From: Hyphococcus sp.
GTDB lineage: Bacteria; Pseudomonadota; Alphaproteobacteria; Caulobacterales; Parvularculaceae
Direction: 5' to 3'
DNA length: 64,000 nucleotides
Assembly: GCA_013002535.1 (NCBI GenBank)
Contig: JABDJK010000001.1
Location: forward strand, 21,883 to 85,882
The position numbers were made by a program, and so were the translations under genes. The first letter of the stretch is position 1. Every line of letters starts with the position of its first letter. This document shows, piece by piece, positions 7,098 through 15,306 of the stretch. The notes under the pieces were generated by a model, which did not search any database, had not been told where the DNA came from, and worked only from the letters and a program-made list of their open reading frames with translations.

Positions 7098-7763
7098 TTA
7101 TTCCAAAGGCTTTTCGGAGTTTCTGTTGGCGCAGATCATAAGCGCGCGAATGACGGTTTCAGGCGAAACCTCCGGGATAAATCGCTCTTGAACGATTGCG
7201 ACTGTCTCATCGAGCTGCCAACCCAGCATGACGGTTCCTTTGTTCATTACTTTGCCCATGGATTTATTGAAGCGGAAACGGCCGGCGAATTCCGGGTGAC
7301 GGCCAAATATCCGCAATACATTCGCGAGATCGCCATAGGCGCGCTCACCGCTCCAGCGGAGATTGTCGAGAGACCAGTTTTCGTCGTATTGCGCATCCTG
7401 GCGCGAACAGTGAGTGGTCAATGGCTCCGGTTGCAGCGGTTCCGATTCCAGTTCGTAAATTGGCTCAATATCCGCGTCCGCAGAAGAACGTTTTTCATCC
7501 GCGCGCCTTCTCTCGCCTTGCAGGCCAGGTTTTCGGCGTCCATTCGATTTAGTCACGACGCCGTCGTGATCGGCTATCCGCCGGCCATAATTTTGGCCGC
7601 CGCCGGTTTCCGTTACCGCCGCTATTCGTTTTTGCTTTTGAGGTCGCTGGGCATCAGGTTGAAGATCAGCAGTTTTCTCCGTCGCCGATTGTGTTTTCTT
7701 CACATCGACTACGATATCGCCCGCCATCTTTTTAATGGCGTCTAACTGCTCTTCTGACAGCAC
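7098..7763 (-). CDS. Truncated phage-type protein resembling the N-terminal part of VapE/primase-associated ATPases
   Basis: 221 residues from a GTG start at 7763, preceded by a purine-rich AGAGGGCAGGG; the first in-frame ATG is 12 codons further in. Residues 1-120 are low-complexity and rich in Lys, Arg, Gln and Glu. The C-terminal part has the pattern seen ahead of the P-loop domain in virulence-associated E proteins: LANVLRIFGRHPEFAGRFRF, then LDETVAIVQERFIPEVSPET, then ALMICANRN. The protein stops where the ATPase domain would begin, so it looks like a truncated mobile-element remnant. It sits between hppD and maiA with no other phage gene. The family assignment is by pattern only. Confidence 0.45.
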   Translation of the reverse strand: MLSEEQLDAIKKMAGDIVVDVKKTQSATEKTADLQPDAQRPQKQKRIAAVTETGGGQNYGRRIADHDGVVTKSNGRRKPGLQGERRRADEKRSSADADIEPIYELESEPLQPEPLTTHCSRQDAQYDENWSLDNLRWSGERAYGDLANVLRIFGRHPEFAGRFRFNKSMGKVMNKGTVMLGWQLDETVAIVQERFIPEVSPETVIRALMICANRNSEKPLE

Positions 7764-7810
7764 CGGCCCTGCCCTCTCTCACCAGTTTTACTTATCCCTT
7801 GGACATGTTC

Positions 7811-7842
7811 TAAAATTCGCCAACAATGAGCGGCGAATTTTA
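7811..7842. promoter_or_regulatory. 11-bp perfect inverted repeat upstream of maiA
   Basis: TAAAATTCGCC (7811-7821) and GGCGAATTTTA (7832-7842) are perfect arms around a 10-nt spacer. The repeat ends 28 bp before the maiA ATG and 48 bp upstream of the divergent GTG at 7763. It could be an operator for a dimeric regulator or a leader hairpin. It is unrelated in sequence to the palindrome upstream of hppD. Confidence 0.45.
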
Positions 7843-7870
7843 GTAAAATTATTTGGAACGGGATTATTTG

Positions 7871-8512
7871 ATGAAGCTTTTTGGATATTGGCGCTCAAGC
7901 GCCACTTACCGCGTTCGTATTGCGCTCGCCTTGAAGGGCGTTGAATACGAATACGTCCCGATCAACCTGTTAAAGGGCGAACACAAAAGCGGTGACTATC
8001 TTGCAAAAAATCCGATGGGACTTGTTCCATCGATGGAAACGGATTGCGGCGAAATAGTAACGCAGTCGATTGCAATAATGGAGTATCTGGAGGAATCGAA
8101 CCCCAACCCCACTATCCTGCCAGACAATGCAATTGACCGCGCTCGCGCTCGCGCCATGGCGCAGACCCTGGCGTGCGAGGCGCAGCCGCTTATGAACTTG
8201 CGCATACAGAATTTTCTAAAAAATGACATGGAAGCCTCCTCCGAGGCAATGGCCGCATGGCTCAATCAATGGCCCGGCGGCGCCATGCGTTCGGTTGAGC
8301 GTCAGGTCGATAAATTCGGCGGCGACTATTGCGTTGGTCATACGCCGACCGTCGCCGATTGCTGCCTGGTCCCACAAATGTACGGCGCCTTGCGTTTCGG
8401 AATTGATGTTGGTGACATGCCTCGCTTGCGCGAAATCTATGAACGCTGCTGCGCCCTCCCGGCATTTGCGCTTGCGCATCCCGACAATCAGATCGATGCG
8501 GTAAAGGGGTAG
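7871..8512 (+). CDS. maiA: Maleylacetoacetate isomerase (zeta-class glutathione S-transferase)
   Basis: 213 residues. The zeta-GST active-site motif SSATYRVRIAL follows the first strand, then the cis-proline motif NPMGLVPSM and the GSH-binding QSIAIMEYLEE. The C-terminal helical domain contains VADCCLVPQMYGA. The enzyme uses glutathione to isomerise maleylacetoacetate to fumarylacetoacetate, step 4 of tyrosine/homogentisate degradation, which links it to hppD. ATG 7871 (MKLFGYW) is preferred over an upstream TTG because GGAACGGGA provides a ribosome site and homologues start there. Confidence 0.88.
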   Translation: MKLFGYWRSSATYRVRIALALKGVEYEYVPINLLKGEHKSGDYLAKNPMGLVPSMETDCGEIVTQSIAIMEYLEESNPNPTILPDNAIDRARARAMAQTLACEAQPLMNLRIQNFLKNDMEASSEAMAAWLNQWPGGAMRSVERQVDKFGGDYCVGHTPTVADCCLVPQMYGALRFGIDVGDMPRLREIYERCCALPAFALAHPDNQIDAVKG

Positions 8513-8583
8513 AAATCAGGCGCTGATATTGTTGTACCAACGCGATTGACCGCGCGGGCCTGCGCCGCGTAAAAGCGGCGTCC

Positions 8584-9123
8584 ATGGAACCCATCATCTT
8601 CGCTATCCAAGGCAAATCCCCCATCATTCACGATACGGCGTTTATTGCGCCCGGCGCAGTCGTTTGCGGCGACGTAGAGATCGGCGCAAACGCGTCTATC
8701 TGGTATGGCTGCGTTTTGCGCGGCGATGAAAACAAGATCACCATCGGCGCCGGTTCTAACATTCAGGACGGCACAATTATTCACGTAGACAATCCGGCGA
8801 TGAACGGGATTGCGACAACCATCGGCGAGAATGTTCTGGTTGGTCACAAATGCATGCTCCACGGCGCGACGGTGCACGATGGCGGCTTTGTCGGCATGTG
8901 CGCAACCATGCTCGATCATTCCGTGGTCGAAACCGGCGCTATGCTCGCTGCCGGCGCGTTTCTCTCACCCCGAAAAATCGTCCCCGCCGGCGAAATGTGG
9001 GCCGGGATGCCGGCAAGGAAATTCCGCGATCTCCGCGAGGGCGAGGACAAGATGGCGTTGATGGGCGCCGCACACTACGTCGAAGAAGCACGTCGCCACC
9101 GTGACGCCCTCGCCGAAAAATAA
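8584..9123 (+). CDS. Gamma-class carbonic anhydrase-like protein (YrdA/PaaY type)
   Basis: 179 residues forming a left-handed beta-helix of hexapeptide repeats, for example IGANASIWYGCVLRGDENKI and IGAGSNIQDGTIIHV. Zinc ligands typical of the family are visible in TIIHVDN, VLVGHKCMLHGA and the spacing between them. Members are annotated as carbonic anhydrase-like transferases; the physiological activity of YrdA-type proteins is poorly defined. A short hairpin (CGCCGC 8563-8568, GCGGCG 8575-8580) lies directly before the start and overlaps the ribosome-binding position. Confidence 0.85.
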   Translation: MEPIIFAIQGKSPIIHDTAFIAPGAVVCGDVEIGANASIWYGCVLRGDENKITIGAGSNIQDGTIIHVDNPAMNGIATTIGENVLVGHKCMLHGATVHDGGFVGMCATMLDHSVVETGAMLAAGAFLSPRKIVPAGEMWAGMPARKFRDLREGEDKMALMGAAHYVEEARRHRDALAEK

Positions 9124-9165
9124 ACCCGTCAAAATTCAAAAATAAACATCCAAACGGAGACCGTC

Positions 9166-10419
9166 ATGGAAGAAAGCCAGGCTCTATTTGCCAATGACGC
9201 AGTCATCCTTGGGCTGTTAATGATCATTCTTGCGGTGATCTTCAAAACATCGTCGAGCGATCACCCGGGCCTCAAACGCTTTTACGGCGTCGTTCCGATG
9301 CTCCTGCTTTGCTATTTCGTTCCGTCGCTCTTGACGACTTTCAATATCGTCGATGGCGAACATTCGAACCTCTATTTTGTCGCCTCGCGCTACCTACTGC
9401 CTGCGTGTCTCGTCCTGCTGACGCTGAGCGTCGATCTGCGCGAGATTGCGCGGTTAGGGTGGAAGCCGATTGCCATGTTTCTCGCCGGCACTGTCGGTGT
9501 CATCGCCGGCGGTCCCGTCGCAATCCTGATTACTTCCATGTTCGCCCCCGATCTTGTCGGCGGGGCCGGACCGGAAGCCGTCTGGCGCGGCATGACAACA
9601 GTTGCCGGTTCGTGGATCGGCGGCGGCGCAAACCAGGCGGCGATGTATGAGATCTTCGGCCCGTCGGATCAGCTTTATTCAGTGATGATCACGGTCGATG
9701 TCATTGTCGCAGAAATCTGGATGGCGTTCTTGCTCATTGGCATTGGACGCCAGAAACAAATCAACAAATTCTTCCGCGCGGATACCTCCGCCGTCGATCA
9801 TCTCCGTGACAAGATGGAAACGTTTTCCAAAAGCATAACCCGCGTGCCGACCACGGCGGACTTGATGATCATTCTCGGCATTGGCTTTGGCGCGACCGCC
9901 CTCGCCCATGGTCTCGCCGATATTATCGCGCCGTTTATTCAGGCAAATGCGCCGGGTTTGCAGAAATTCTCGCTTACATCCGGTTTCTTCTGGTTGATCG
10001 TGCTCTCGACAACCATCGGCGTCATTTTATCTTTCACCAAAGTGCGCGCCTATGAGGGCGCCGGCGCCTCAAAAATCGGCACGATTTTCATCTTCGTCCT
10101 TGTCGCAACGATCGGCATGAAAATGGATATCAAGGCAATCGCGCAATATCCGGGCCTTTTTGTGGTCGGCGCGATCTGGATGTTGATCCACGTCTTCGTG
10201 TTGATCGCTGTCGGTTACATGATCAAGGCGCCGTATTTCTTCCTCGCTATCGGATCGAAAGCCAACATTGGCGGCGCGGCGTCTGCGCCCGTGCTCGCGG
10301 CGGCGTTCCATCCGGCGCTCGCGCCGGTGGGCGTTCTCCTTGCGGTGCTCGGTTATGTCCTCGGCACCTACGGCGCATGGCTCTGCGGCCTGCTGATGCA
10401 GGCGATCGCAGCGGGTTAG
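9166..10419 (+). CDS. DUF819 family multi-pass membrane protein
   Basis: 417 residues with about ten hydrophobic segments in two halves separated by a charged loop (about residues 190-225). Glycine-rich segments WIGGGANQAAMYEIFG and GSKANIGGAASAPVLAAAF occur at equivalent places in the two halves, as in inverted-repeat transporters. These features match the DUF819 (YjcL-like) family of uncharacterised probable transporters. A GGAGA ribosome site lies before ATG 9166. The stop overlaps that of the converging VOC gene by 4 bases. Substrate unknown. Confidence 0.85.
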   Translation: MEESQALFANDAVILGLLMIILAVIFKTSSSDHPGLKRFYGVVPMLLLCYFVPSLLTTFNIVDGEHSNLYFVASRYLLPACLVLLTLSVDLREIARLGWKPIAMFLAGTVGVIAGGPVAILITSMFAPDLVGGAGPEAVWRGMTTVAGSWIGGGANQAAMYEIFGPSDQLYSVMITVDVIVAEIWMAFLLIGIGRQKQINKFFRADTSAVDHLRDKMETFSKSITRVPTTADLMIILGIGFGATALAHGLADIIAPFIQANAPGLQKFSLTSGFFWLIVLSTTIGVILSFTKVRAYEGAGASKIGTIFIFVLVATIGMKMDIKAIAQYPGLFVVGAIWMLIHVFVLIAVGYMIKAPYFFLAIGSKANIGGAASAPVLAAAFHPALAPVGVLLAVLGYVLGTYGAWLCGLLMQAIAAG

Positions 10420-10832
10420 CTTGACGAAATATTCAGCATCCACTGAATACCGAATTTGTCGACACATTGCCCGAAATAGGAGCCCCAGAACTGATCCTGC
10501 ATCGGCATAATCACCGCGCCGCCGTCAGAAAGTTTGGCGAATTTGTCGTCCGCATCAGCCTTTGACGACGGCGTGTGGGAGATCGAAAAATTGTTGCCTT
10601 GCTTTGACGGGCCTCCAAAACTTTCCGCCGTGTCCGATCCCATAAGCACGCTGTCGCCGATGCGATAAGACACATGCATGATCTTGTCTTTGTCGGAATC
10701 CGCGACGCCCATTTCCGGCGGGCCGTCGCCGAAGGTCGAGATCATTTCAAAATCGCCGCCAAAAACGGTTTTGTAGAAATTAAATGCGTCGGCGCAATTG
10801 CCGTTGAAAGTGAGGTAAATGGAAAGGGTCAT
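10416..10832 (-). CDS. VOC-superfamily protein, PhnB-like (glyoxalase fold)
   Basis: 138 residues starting at ATG 10832 after AGGAGCC; a longer in-frame extension upstream lacks a ribosome site. The sequence SIYLTFNGNCADAFNFYKTV, then GDSVLMGSDT, then GQCVDKFGIQWMLN is characteristic of the PhnB/YdhR-like group (formerly 3-demethylubiquinone-9 3-methyltransferase domain). The fold is that of glyoxalase and bleomycin-resistance proteins, but no catalytic role is established for this group. It is a stand-alone gene convergent with the DUF819 gene. Confidence 0.8.
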   Translation of the reverse strand: MTLSIYLTFNGNCADAFNFYKTVFGGDFEMISTFGDGPPEMGVADSDKDKIMHVSYRIGDSVLMGSDTAESFGGPSKQGNNFSISHTPSSKADADDKFAKLSDGGAVIMPMQDQFWGSYFGQCVDKFGIQWMLNISSS

Positions 10833-11033
10833 GGGGGGCTCCTGAGGCGTCTGGTGATGCTTTAAGCATAAATTCCGCACGCAAGCATGACGCAGTGCAG
10901 CGTCCGCAAAAAATGGCCATAAATAAAAATAATGTCATTGCCGGACTTGTTTCGACAATCTAGGGCGCCTTGTTGCGTGACCTCCCTGGGATGCGCGAAA
11001 TAAATCCAAGCATGACAACCGCGAGGGACGTCC

Positions 11034-13112
11034 CTACTCCCGCGCCGCATACCCCGATGGTTTCATCTCGCCGTCAGCGAACATCTGCATCTGATCGGTA
11101 TGGTGCAGCGAGGCCGGGTCGTCGACGGCCGAGCCATAAGGCTGCACCGTCCAGGATTGCGCGCGGCCATCTATATCCCACTCGACGAGCATGATGAAGC
11201 TATCGCCAAATTGCGAGACCATGCGTCCGTCATCCGGGAACGTGAACGTACCGATGGCGCGCAGCGCATCGGGCCCACCGGTGACGGGTATATCGACATC
11301 GCCCAACCGCATGCGCGATACGTCGCTCAAGGGCGCGTCGAGCGCGCCGAAATGTTCAATCATGTGCCGCGCGGATTCACGCAGCAGCGTTTCAAAAGGC
11401 GGCAGCTCTTCTTTCAGGTAGTTAGCGCGAAATAATTTATTGAGGAGAATACAAGCGAGGCCGTCCGCCGCGCCCTTGCCGTCCTGCGCCCAGTCCCAGG
11501 TTTTTAGAAGCGCTGCCGCTTCTCTCGTTTGCGGGTCATCGCTTTCGATTGCAGACAATATCTCCATCTGCCCGCCAATGCGCGACGCTGGGTCGTAGGC
11601 AACGTCAAATTTCACGCGGTCCAGTTCTTCGCGGCTTATAGACGGAATTTCTTCCAGAAGTTTTACGGCGCGAATGATGCGGTTGGTCATGCGCGTCTCA
11701 ATACCCATGTTCGCTGGGTAATCATCCGGGTTCAAATTATCTTCCGGCGCGGTTGCAACGAACGGCGTGTTGTTTGCATTGACAATGTAGCCGGCCACTG
11801 GGTTTTCCAGCCGCGGGCTCGCCTCAAAAGGGAGAATATCCGTCCACAATGCGTTCGGATCATCGCCCGGCAATACGCCATGCCAGTCATAATCCGGCGA
11901 GCGGTCCGGAAAAGACGCGTTATAAATATGCGCGATATTGCCGAGCTTGTCGGCATAAACGAAATTGAACGCCGGGATCGACTGAATGCGCAAAGCGTCC
12001 AGAAATTCATCGTAATTCGTCGATTTCGCCAGCGCCAGATAAGATTCCATGTGATGAACGTCGTTTATCCCCGGCCAGCGTGCGGCGTACCATCCGTCTG
12101 ACGTTTTGAACGCCGGCCCATGGACCGACCAGTGAAATGTCTGCGGAACCGGCAGCGTGAACGGCCCCATTTTTACCCGCAGCCAAACGCGTTTCGATTC
12201 AAGCTCACGCCACACCTCGCCGAATTTGTAGCGCTTGCCTTTGGTTGTCAGTTTGTAGACATCGATAATGTCCGGCAGATTGACCGTATTGGTCCAGCCG
12301 AGATGATCATTGTGGCCCAGGAACGGCAGCGGCCCGCCCGGAAAATTGGCCCCGTACATGCGCCAGCCCTCGCCGCTTTCAACGCGAAGCTCGTACCACG
12401 CGACCGGGCCCGACCAGGGCTGGTGCGAATTGGAATATAGCCGCGTCTTTCCGTCTGCGGAACGATTGGGCGCAATGGCGAATGCGTTGCTCCCGCGCGG
12501 CAAGCTGTCTCGCAAGGCGTTTGGCGGCAAATCCCCGACGGCAAGGGCGCCGATCACTTCGTCAGCGCCGAAGAATAAGGGCGCGGTATAAACAAACCCG
12601 CCTATTACGTCCTTGCCGGTGATGGGGAATAAATCGCCGCGCAAAATTTCGTCTTTGTTCTCCGCCGCAAACCGATTGAGCCCGTCGGCATAGGCTTCAA
12701 CAAAGGCGCGGGTCTTGACGCTCAGTTGCGTTTCATAGCCGGCATCGAGAACGTCGTTCATGCGCAGAATGTGGGAAAGCGCGTCGGCTTTTGCGCCTTC
12801 CGGACCGATATGGGCCCCGAGACGGCCACGTATCGCCAACAGCTTTGTCTGAATGGTCTCGAAATCGTCCTCAGCGTGAGCGAGCGCAACGCCGTATGCC
12901 ACGGCTGCGTCGGTTTCACCGCGTATAGTCGGCACACCCCAATCGTCGCGCGTGATTTCGTAATCGTCGCGCAAGACGATTTTATAGTCAGGCGTTTGCG
13001 GCCGATCCCAAATTGCGAGGAATACTGCCGCGATTGCCAAGATTGCGACCAATCCAATGCTGATGACTTTGACTATTTTCAAAATGTCCACCTTGGTTAT
13101 TTTCGCGCCCAT
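11034..13112 (-). CDS. Penicillin acylase / acyl-homoserine lactone acylase family protein (S45 Ntn-hydrolase)
   Basis: 692 residues. The N-terminus is basic with one membrane segment or uncleaved signal at about residues 13-34. The alpha-chain motif YEITRDDWGVPTIRGETD is present. The autocatalytic site is RGSNAFAIA with nucleophile Ser208, followed by SNSHQPW and FPGGPLPFLGHNDHLGWTNT of the beta chain. Family members are exported precursors that split at Gly-Ser and hydrolyse amides such as penicillins, AHLs or other N-acyl compounds. Substrate cannot be read from the sequence. A CtrA-like box lies 48 bp upstream. It is isolated, with no luxI/luxR neighbour. Confidence 0.88.
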   Translation of the reverse strand: MGAKITKVDILKIVKVISIGLVAILAIAAVFLAIWDRPQTPDYKIVLRDDYEITRDDWGVPTIRGETDAAVAYGVALAHAEDDFETIQTKLLAIRGRLGAHIGPEGAKADALSHILRMNDVLDAGYETQLSVKTRAFVEAYADGLNRFAAENKDEILRGDLFPITGKDVIGGFVYTAPLFFGADEVIGALAVGDLPPNALRDSLPRGSNAFAIAPNRSADGKTRLYSNSHQPWSGPVAWYELRVESGEGWRMYGANFPGGPLPFLGHNDHLGWTNTVNLPDIIDVYKLTTKGKRYKFGEVWRELESKRVWLRVKMGPFTLPVPQTFHWSVHGPAFKTSDGWYAARWPGINDVHHMESYLALAKSTNYDEFLDALRIQSIPAFNFVYADKLGNIAHIYNASFPDRSPDYDWHGVLPGDDPNALWTDILPFEASPRLENPVAGYIVNANNTPFVATAPEDNLNPDDYPANMGIETRMTNRIIRAVKLLEEIPSISREELDRVKFDVAYDPASRIGGQMEILSAIESDDPQTREAAALLKTWDWAQDGKGAADGLACILLNKLFRANYLKEELPPFETLLRESARHMIEHFGALDAPLSDVSRMRLGDVDIPVTGGPDALRAIGTFTFPDDGRMVSQFGDSFIMLVEWDIDGRAQSWTVQPYGSAVDDPASLHHTDQMQMFADGEMKPSGYAARE

Positions 13113-13159
13113 TTATGCGGTGAAACGGTTGGTGGATAAAGTGGTTGGCGCAGTCGTAA

Positions 13160-13175
13160 TTACAGTTGAATTAAC
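13160..13175 (+). promoter_or_regulatory. CtrA-like box upstream of the acylase gene
   Basis: TTAC-AGTTGAA-TTAAC differs at one base from the CtrA consensus TTAA-N7-TTAAC and begins 48 bp upstream of the acylase start codon, in a promoter-compatible position. It suggests cell-cycle control, but a single near-match is weak evidence. Confidence 0.35.
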
Positions 13176-13656
13176 CACGCGCGATTCAGCCCCCGGAGGG
13201 CACTCTTTCATAAAACCCGCTAACGGTGGATAGTTATCCTCATGGCTTTGGGGCGCCTTATAAAGAGCGGTATGAGAAGTTTAAAAAGCTACAACCACGG
13301 GCGTAGCCGTCCCCCATTTACGAGGGAAGTGTTGAACAAAGTCAGGCGCAGGGGTTTAGCTAAAAATCCGAAAACGGCCCCTCGGTCGCGGCCAATGACC
13401 TCAACACCTCCCCGGCAAACGGGGGGAGGTAGGCTCAAAATGATAGTCTACAAAGCGTATCACCAGACCACAAATTAGGAATTTCAATGACGTGAAAAAC
13501 CAACTGTCCAACGCCTCGTCGGAACCCCAAAATCTACGCCGCTCGCGCCGCGAAGACCAGACCAAATTCGCCGCAAACTCAGGCGGGGCAAGGGACGCAA
13601 CAGATTCAAAAATTGCGACAACCGTCGCAGGGAACGTAGCTTTAAAGCGAAAACCA
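13176..13656. other. Non-coding spacer between the acylase and YedK-like genes
   Basis: No convincing gene was found in about 480 bp. Possible frames here are short, rich in Arg, Lys and Pro, and lack ribosome sites. The only clear structure is an inverted repeat ACCTCCCC (13406-13413) / GGGGAGGT (13423-13430), which resembles the dispersed C/G-rich hairpins seen elsewhere in the window. A tract of direct CTAAAGCG repeats (around 13641-13662) closes the region next to the yedK stop codon. Confidence 0.5.
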
Positions 13657-14334
13657 CTAAAGCGAAATTTCTTCGATCAAGTCCGGGCCGTCATTGCGCG
13701 GCGAGCCGACCTTCTTCGTTACCGGATAATGCTCCCAGGTTCCCTTCGCCGCGGGCGCGATCAAATCGGAAAACATTTCCGTGTCGCGCTCGTCGGCGGT
13801 GAGCCAATCATCGAAATGTTCCGGCTCAATCACAACCGGCTCCCGGTGATGCAGGCCTTTGACATCTTGTCCGGCCGCGATGGTAATGATCGCCGCAGTA
13901 TCGATTTCACCGCCATCGGGGTCCGTCGCCGTTTCCCAGATCCCGGCGAATCCAAAAAGGCCCCCGCGCGAAATGCGAAACGGCTGTTTCCCGTCGGCGC
14001 CCGCTTTCCATTCGTAAAACCCATCAGCGGGTATCAAACATCGCCGTCGTTTAAAAGCGCTTCGAAAAGTCGGCTTTTCCGCGACGGTTTCACCACGCGC
14101 ATTGATCAACGGCTTCGATCCCATACGCTCATGGTAATCTTTCTTCGCCCAGCTCGGTATAAATCCCCAGCGCATCAACGCATATTCGCGTTTCCCCGCG
14201 TCACTCATGCGAATCGAGGCAATCGGTTGGGACGGCGCCACGTTATAGCGTGGCGGAAAATTGTCGCGAATATCGACGTCGAACATATTGCCGACTTCGG
14301 AAGGCGTGGAATTGAGATGGTAACGTCCGCACAT
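13657..14334 (-). CDS. SOS response-associated peptidase / abasic-site protein (SRAP, YedK/HMCES)
   Basis: 225 residues. Mature Cys2 (MCGRYHLN) is the residue that forms the thiazolidine DNA-protein crosslink with abasic sites in single-stranded DNA. Other SRAP signatures are RYNVAPSQPI, MRWGFIPSWAKK, INARGETVAEKPTFRSAF, RRCLIPADGFYEWK and GLHHREPVVI. The catalytic Glu in GFYEW and His in LHHR are present. It protects abasic sites at stalled forks. The gene is divergent from a Nudix gene with 23 bp between the starts, so the promoters overlap. Confidence 0.92.
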   Translation of the reverse strand: MCGRYHLNSTPSEVGNMFDVDIRDNFPPRYNVAPSQPIASIRMSDAGKREYALMRWGFIPSWAKKDYHERMGSKPLINARGETVAEKPTFRSAFKRRRCLIPADGFYEWKAGADGKQPFRISRGGLFGFAGIWETATDPDGGEIDTAAIITIAAGQDVKGLHHREPVVIEPEHFDDWLTADERDTEMFSDLIAPAAKGTWEHYPVTKKVGSPRNDGPDLIEEISL

Positions 14335-14357
14335 ATGATCCGGATTATAATCGCAAG

Positions 14358-14804
14358 ATGACGAATAGCGAGACCATTCGGATTGGCGTGGGCGCAGTAA
14401 TTTTTCGCGGTGACGAAATTTTGCTCATCAAGCGCGGACGCGCGCCGTTCAAAGGCCATTGGTCTATACCCGGCGGCGGCGTCGATTATGGCGAGAAATT
14501 GCGCGACGCGATTGTCCGCGAAGTCCGCGAAGAAACCGGCGTAGAAATCGAGAATTTGATTTTGCTCGATGTGTTCGAAGCAACGCCCGATCTGGAAGGC
14601 GTCGAGCTTCACACGGTAATGGTCGATTACATCGCCGATTGGCGCAAAGGCGAGCCGGTCGCCGCGGATGACGCACTGGAAGCCGAATTTGTCCCAATTG
14701 AGACCGCCCTCGCCCGGCTTTCCTGGGACGAAACCCGCACCGCCGTTGCAGCGGCGGTTGAGCGCAGAAGCGGCGGTTCCGGTGCGGTCATAAAAGGGCT
14801 ATAA
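14358..14804 (+). CDS. Nudix hydrolase
   Basis: 148 residues. A complete Nudix box is present: GGGVDYGEKLRDAIVREVRE continuing into ETGVE, with the REVREETG metal-binding glutamates. It is preceded by IGVGAVIFRGDEILLIKRGR. Substrate is not evident; candidates are ADP-ribose-type or modified nucleoside diphosphates. The TIGR02301-type gene begins 8 bp after its stop, and the pair appears together in other alphaproteobacteria as far as I recall. Confidence 0.9.
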   Translation: MTNSETIRIGVGAVIFRGDEILLIKRGRAPFKGHWSIPGGGVDYGEKLRDAIVREVREETGVEIENLILLDVFEATPDLEGVELHTVMVDYIADWRKGEPVAADDALEAEFVPIETALARLSWDETRTAVAAAVERRSGGSGAVIKGL

Positions 14805-14811
14805 TTTTGGT

Positions 14812-15306
14812 ATGTTGTTTAACGTTATGAATAGGAAGTTTTTGGCGCTAATCGGCATCGCGGCCCTTACTGCCCACGCAGTTTTCTCATCTGCGGCGGC
14901 GCAGACTGCGGCTGATTATCAACAACGCCACAGCGATTTGGTTTCACTGGCCAGCATCTTCGGAACGCTTCATCATATACGGCGCAATTGCGAACCACGC
15001 ATGGAGGCGGACGCTTGGCGCAACCGGATGAAGAGGATTGTCGAATTAGAGGACCCACAACCCGCCGCCCGCGAGGAAATGGTAAAGGCGTTCAACAGAG
15101 CCTATCGCGACGCGCAACGGCGTTTTCCGGGCTGCAGCCGCACCGCAGAAGATTACGCCGCCGCGCGCGCTGACGCGGGCGACAAAATTGTAGCGCGCCT
15201 GATGGCCCCCCTCTACGAGGCGATGGAAAGTTATGAAGATGCACCGCAGATCTGGCGTGGCAATATCTCGCCGAGCCCACCGATTATTGATCAAGATGCA
15301 GATTAA
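14812..15306 (+). CDS. TIGR02301-type secreted protein of unknown function
   Basis: 164 residues. An N-terminal signal peptide (hydrophobic core about residues 8-24, SSAAAQ cleavage region) is followed by a helical domain with two conserved-looking cysteines, in IRRNCEPRM and RRFPGCSRT, that could form a disulfide. The pattern LASIFGTLHHIRRNC and AFNRAYRDAQRRF corresponds to the alphaproteobacterial family TIGR02301. ATG 14812 and ATG 14827 are both possible starts. It is probably co-transcribed with the Nudix gene. Function unknown. Confidence 0.7.
   Translation: MLFNVMNRKFLALIGIAALTAHAVFSSAAAQTAADYQQRHSDLVSLASIFGTLHHIRRNCEPRMEADAWRNRMKRIVELEDPQPAAREEMVKAFNRAYRDAQRRFPGCSRTAEDYAAARADAGDKIVARLMAPLYEAMESYEDAPQIWRGNISPSPPIIDQDAD

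Noticed and set aside
13242..13478. A rightward 78-codon frame between the acylase and YedK-like genes
   Set aside because: Rich in Arg/Lys/Pro, no ribosome-binding site, overlaps a hairpin repeat, and resembles no family; more likely random.
13492..14361. A 289-codon rightward frame opposite the YedK-like gene
   Set aside because: Antisense to a gene with all SRAP motifs.
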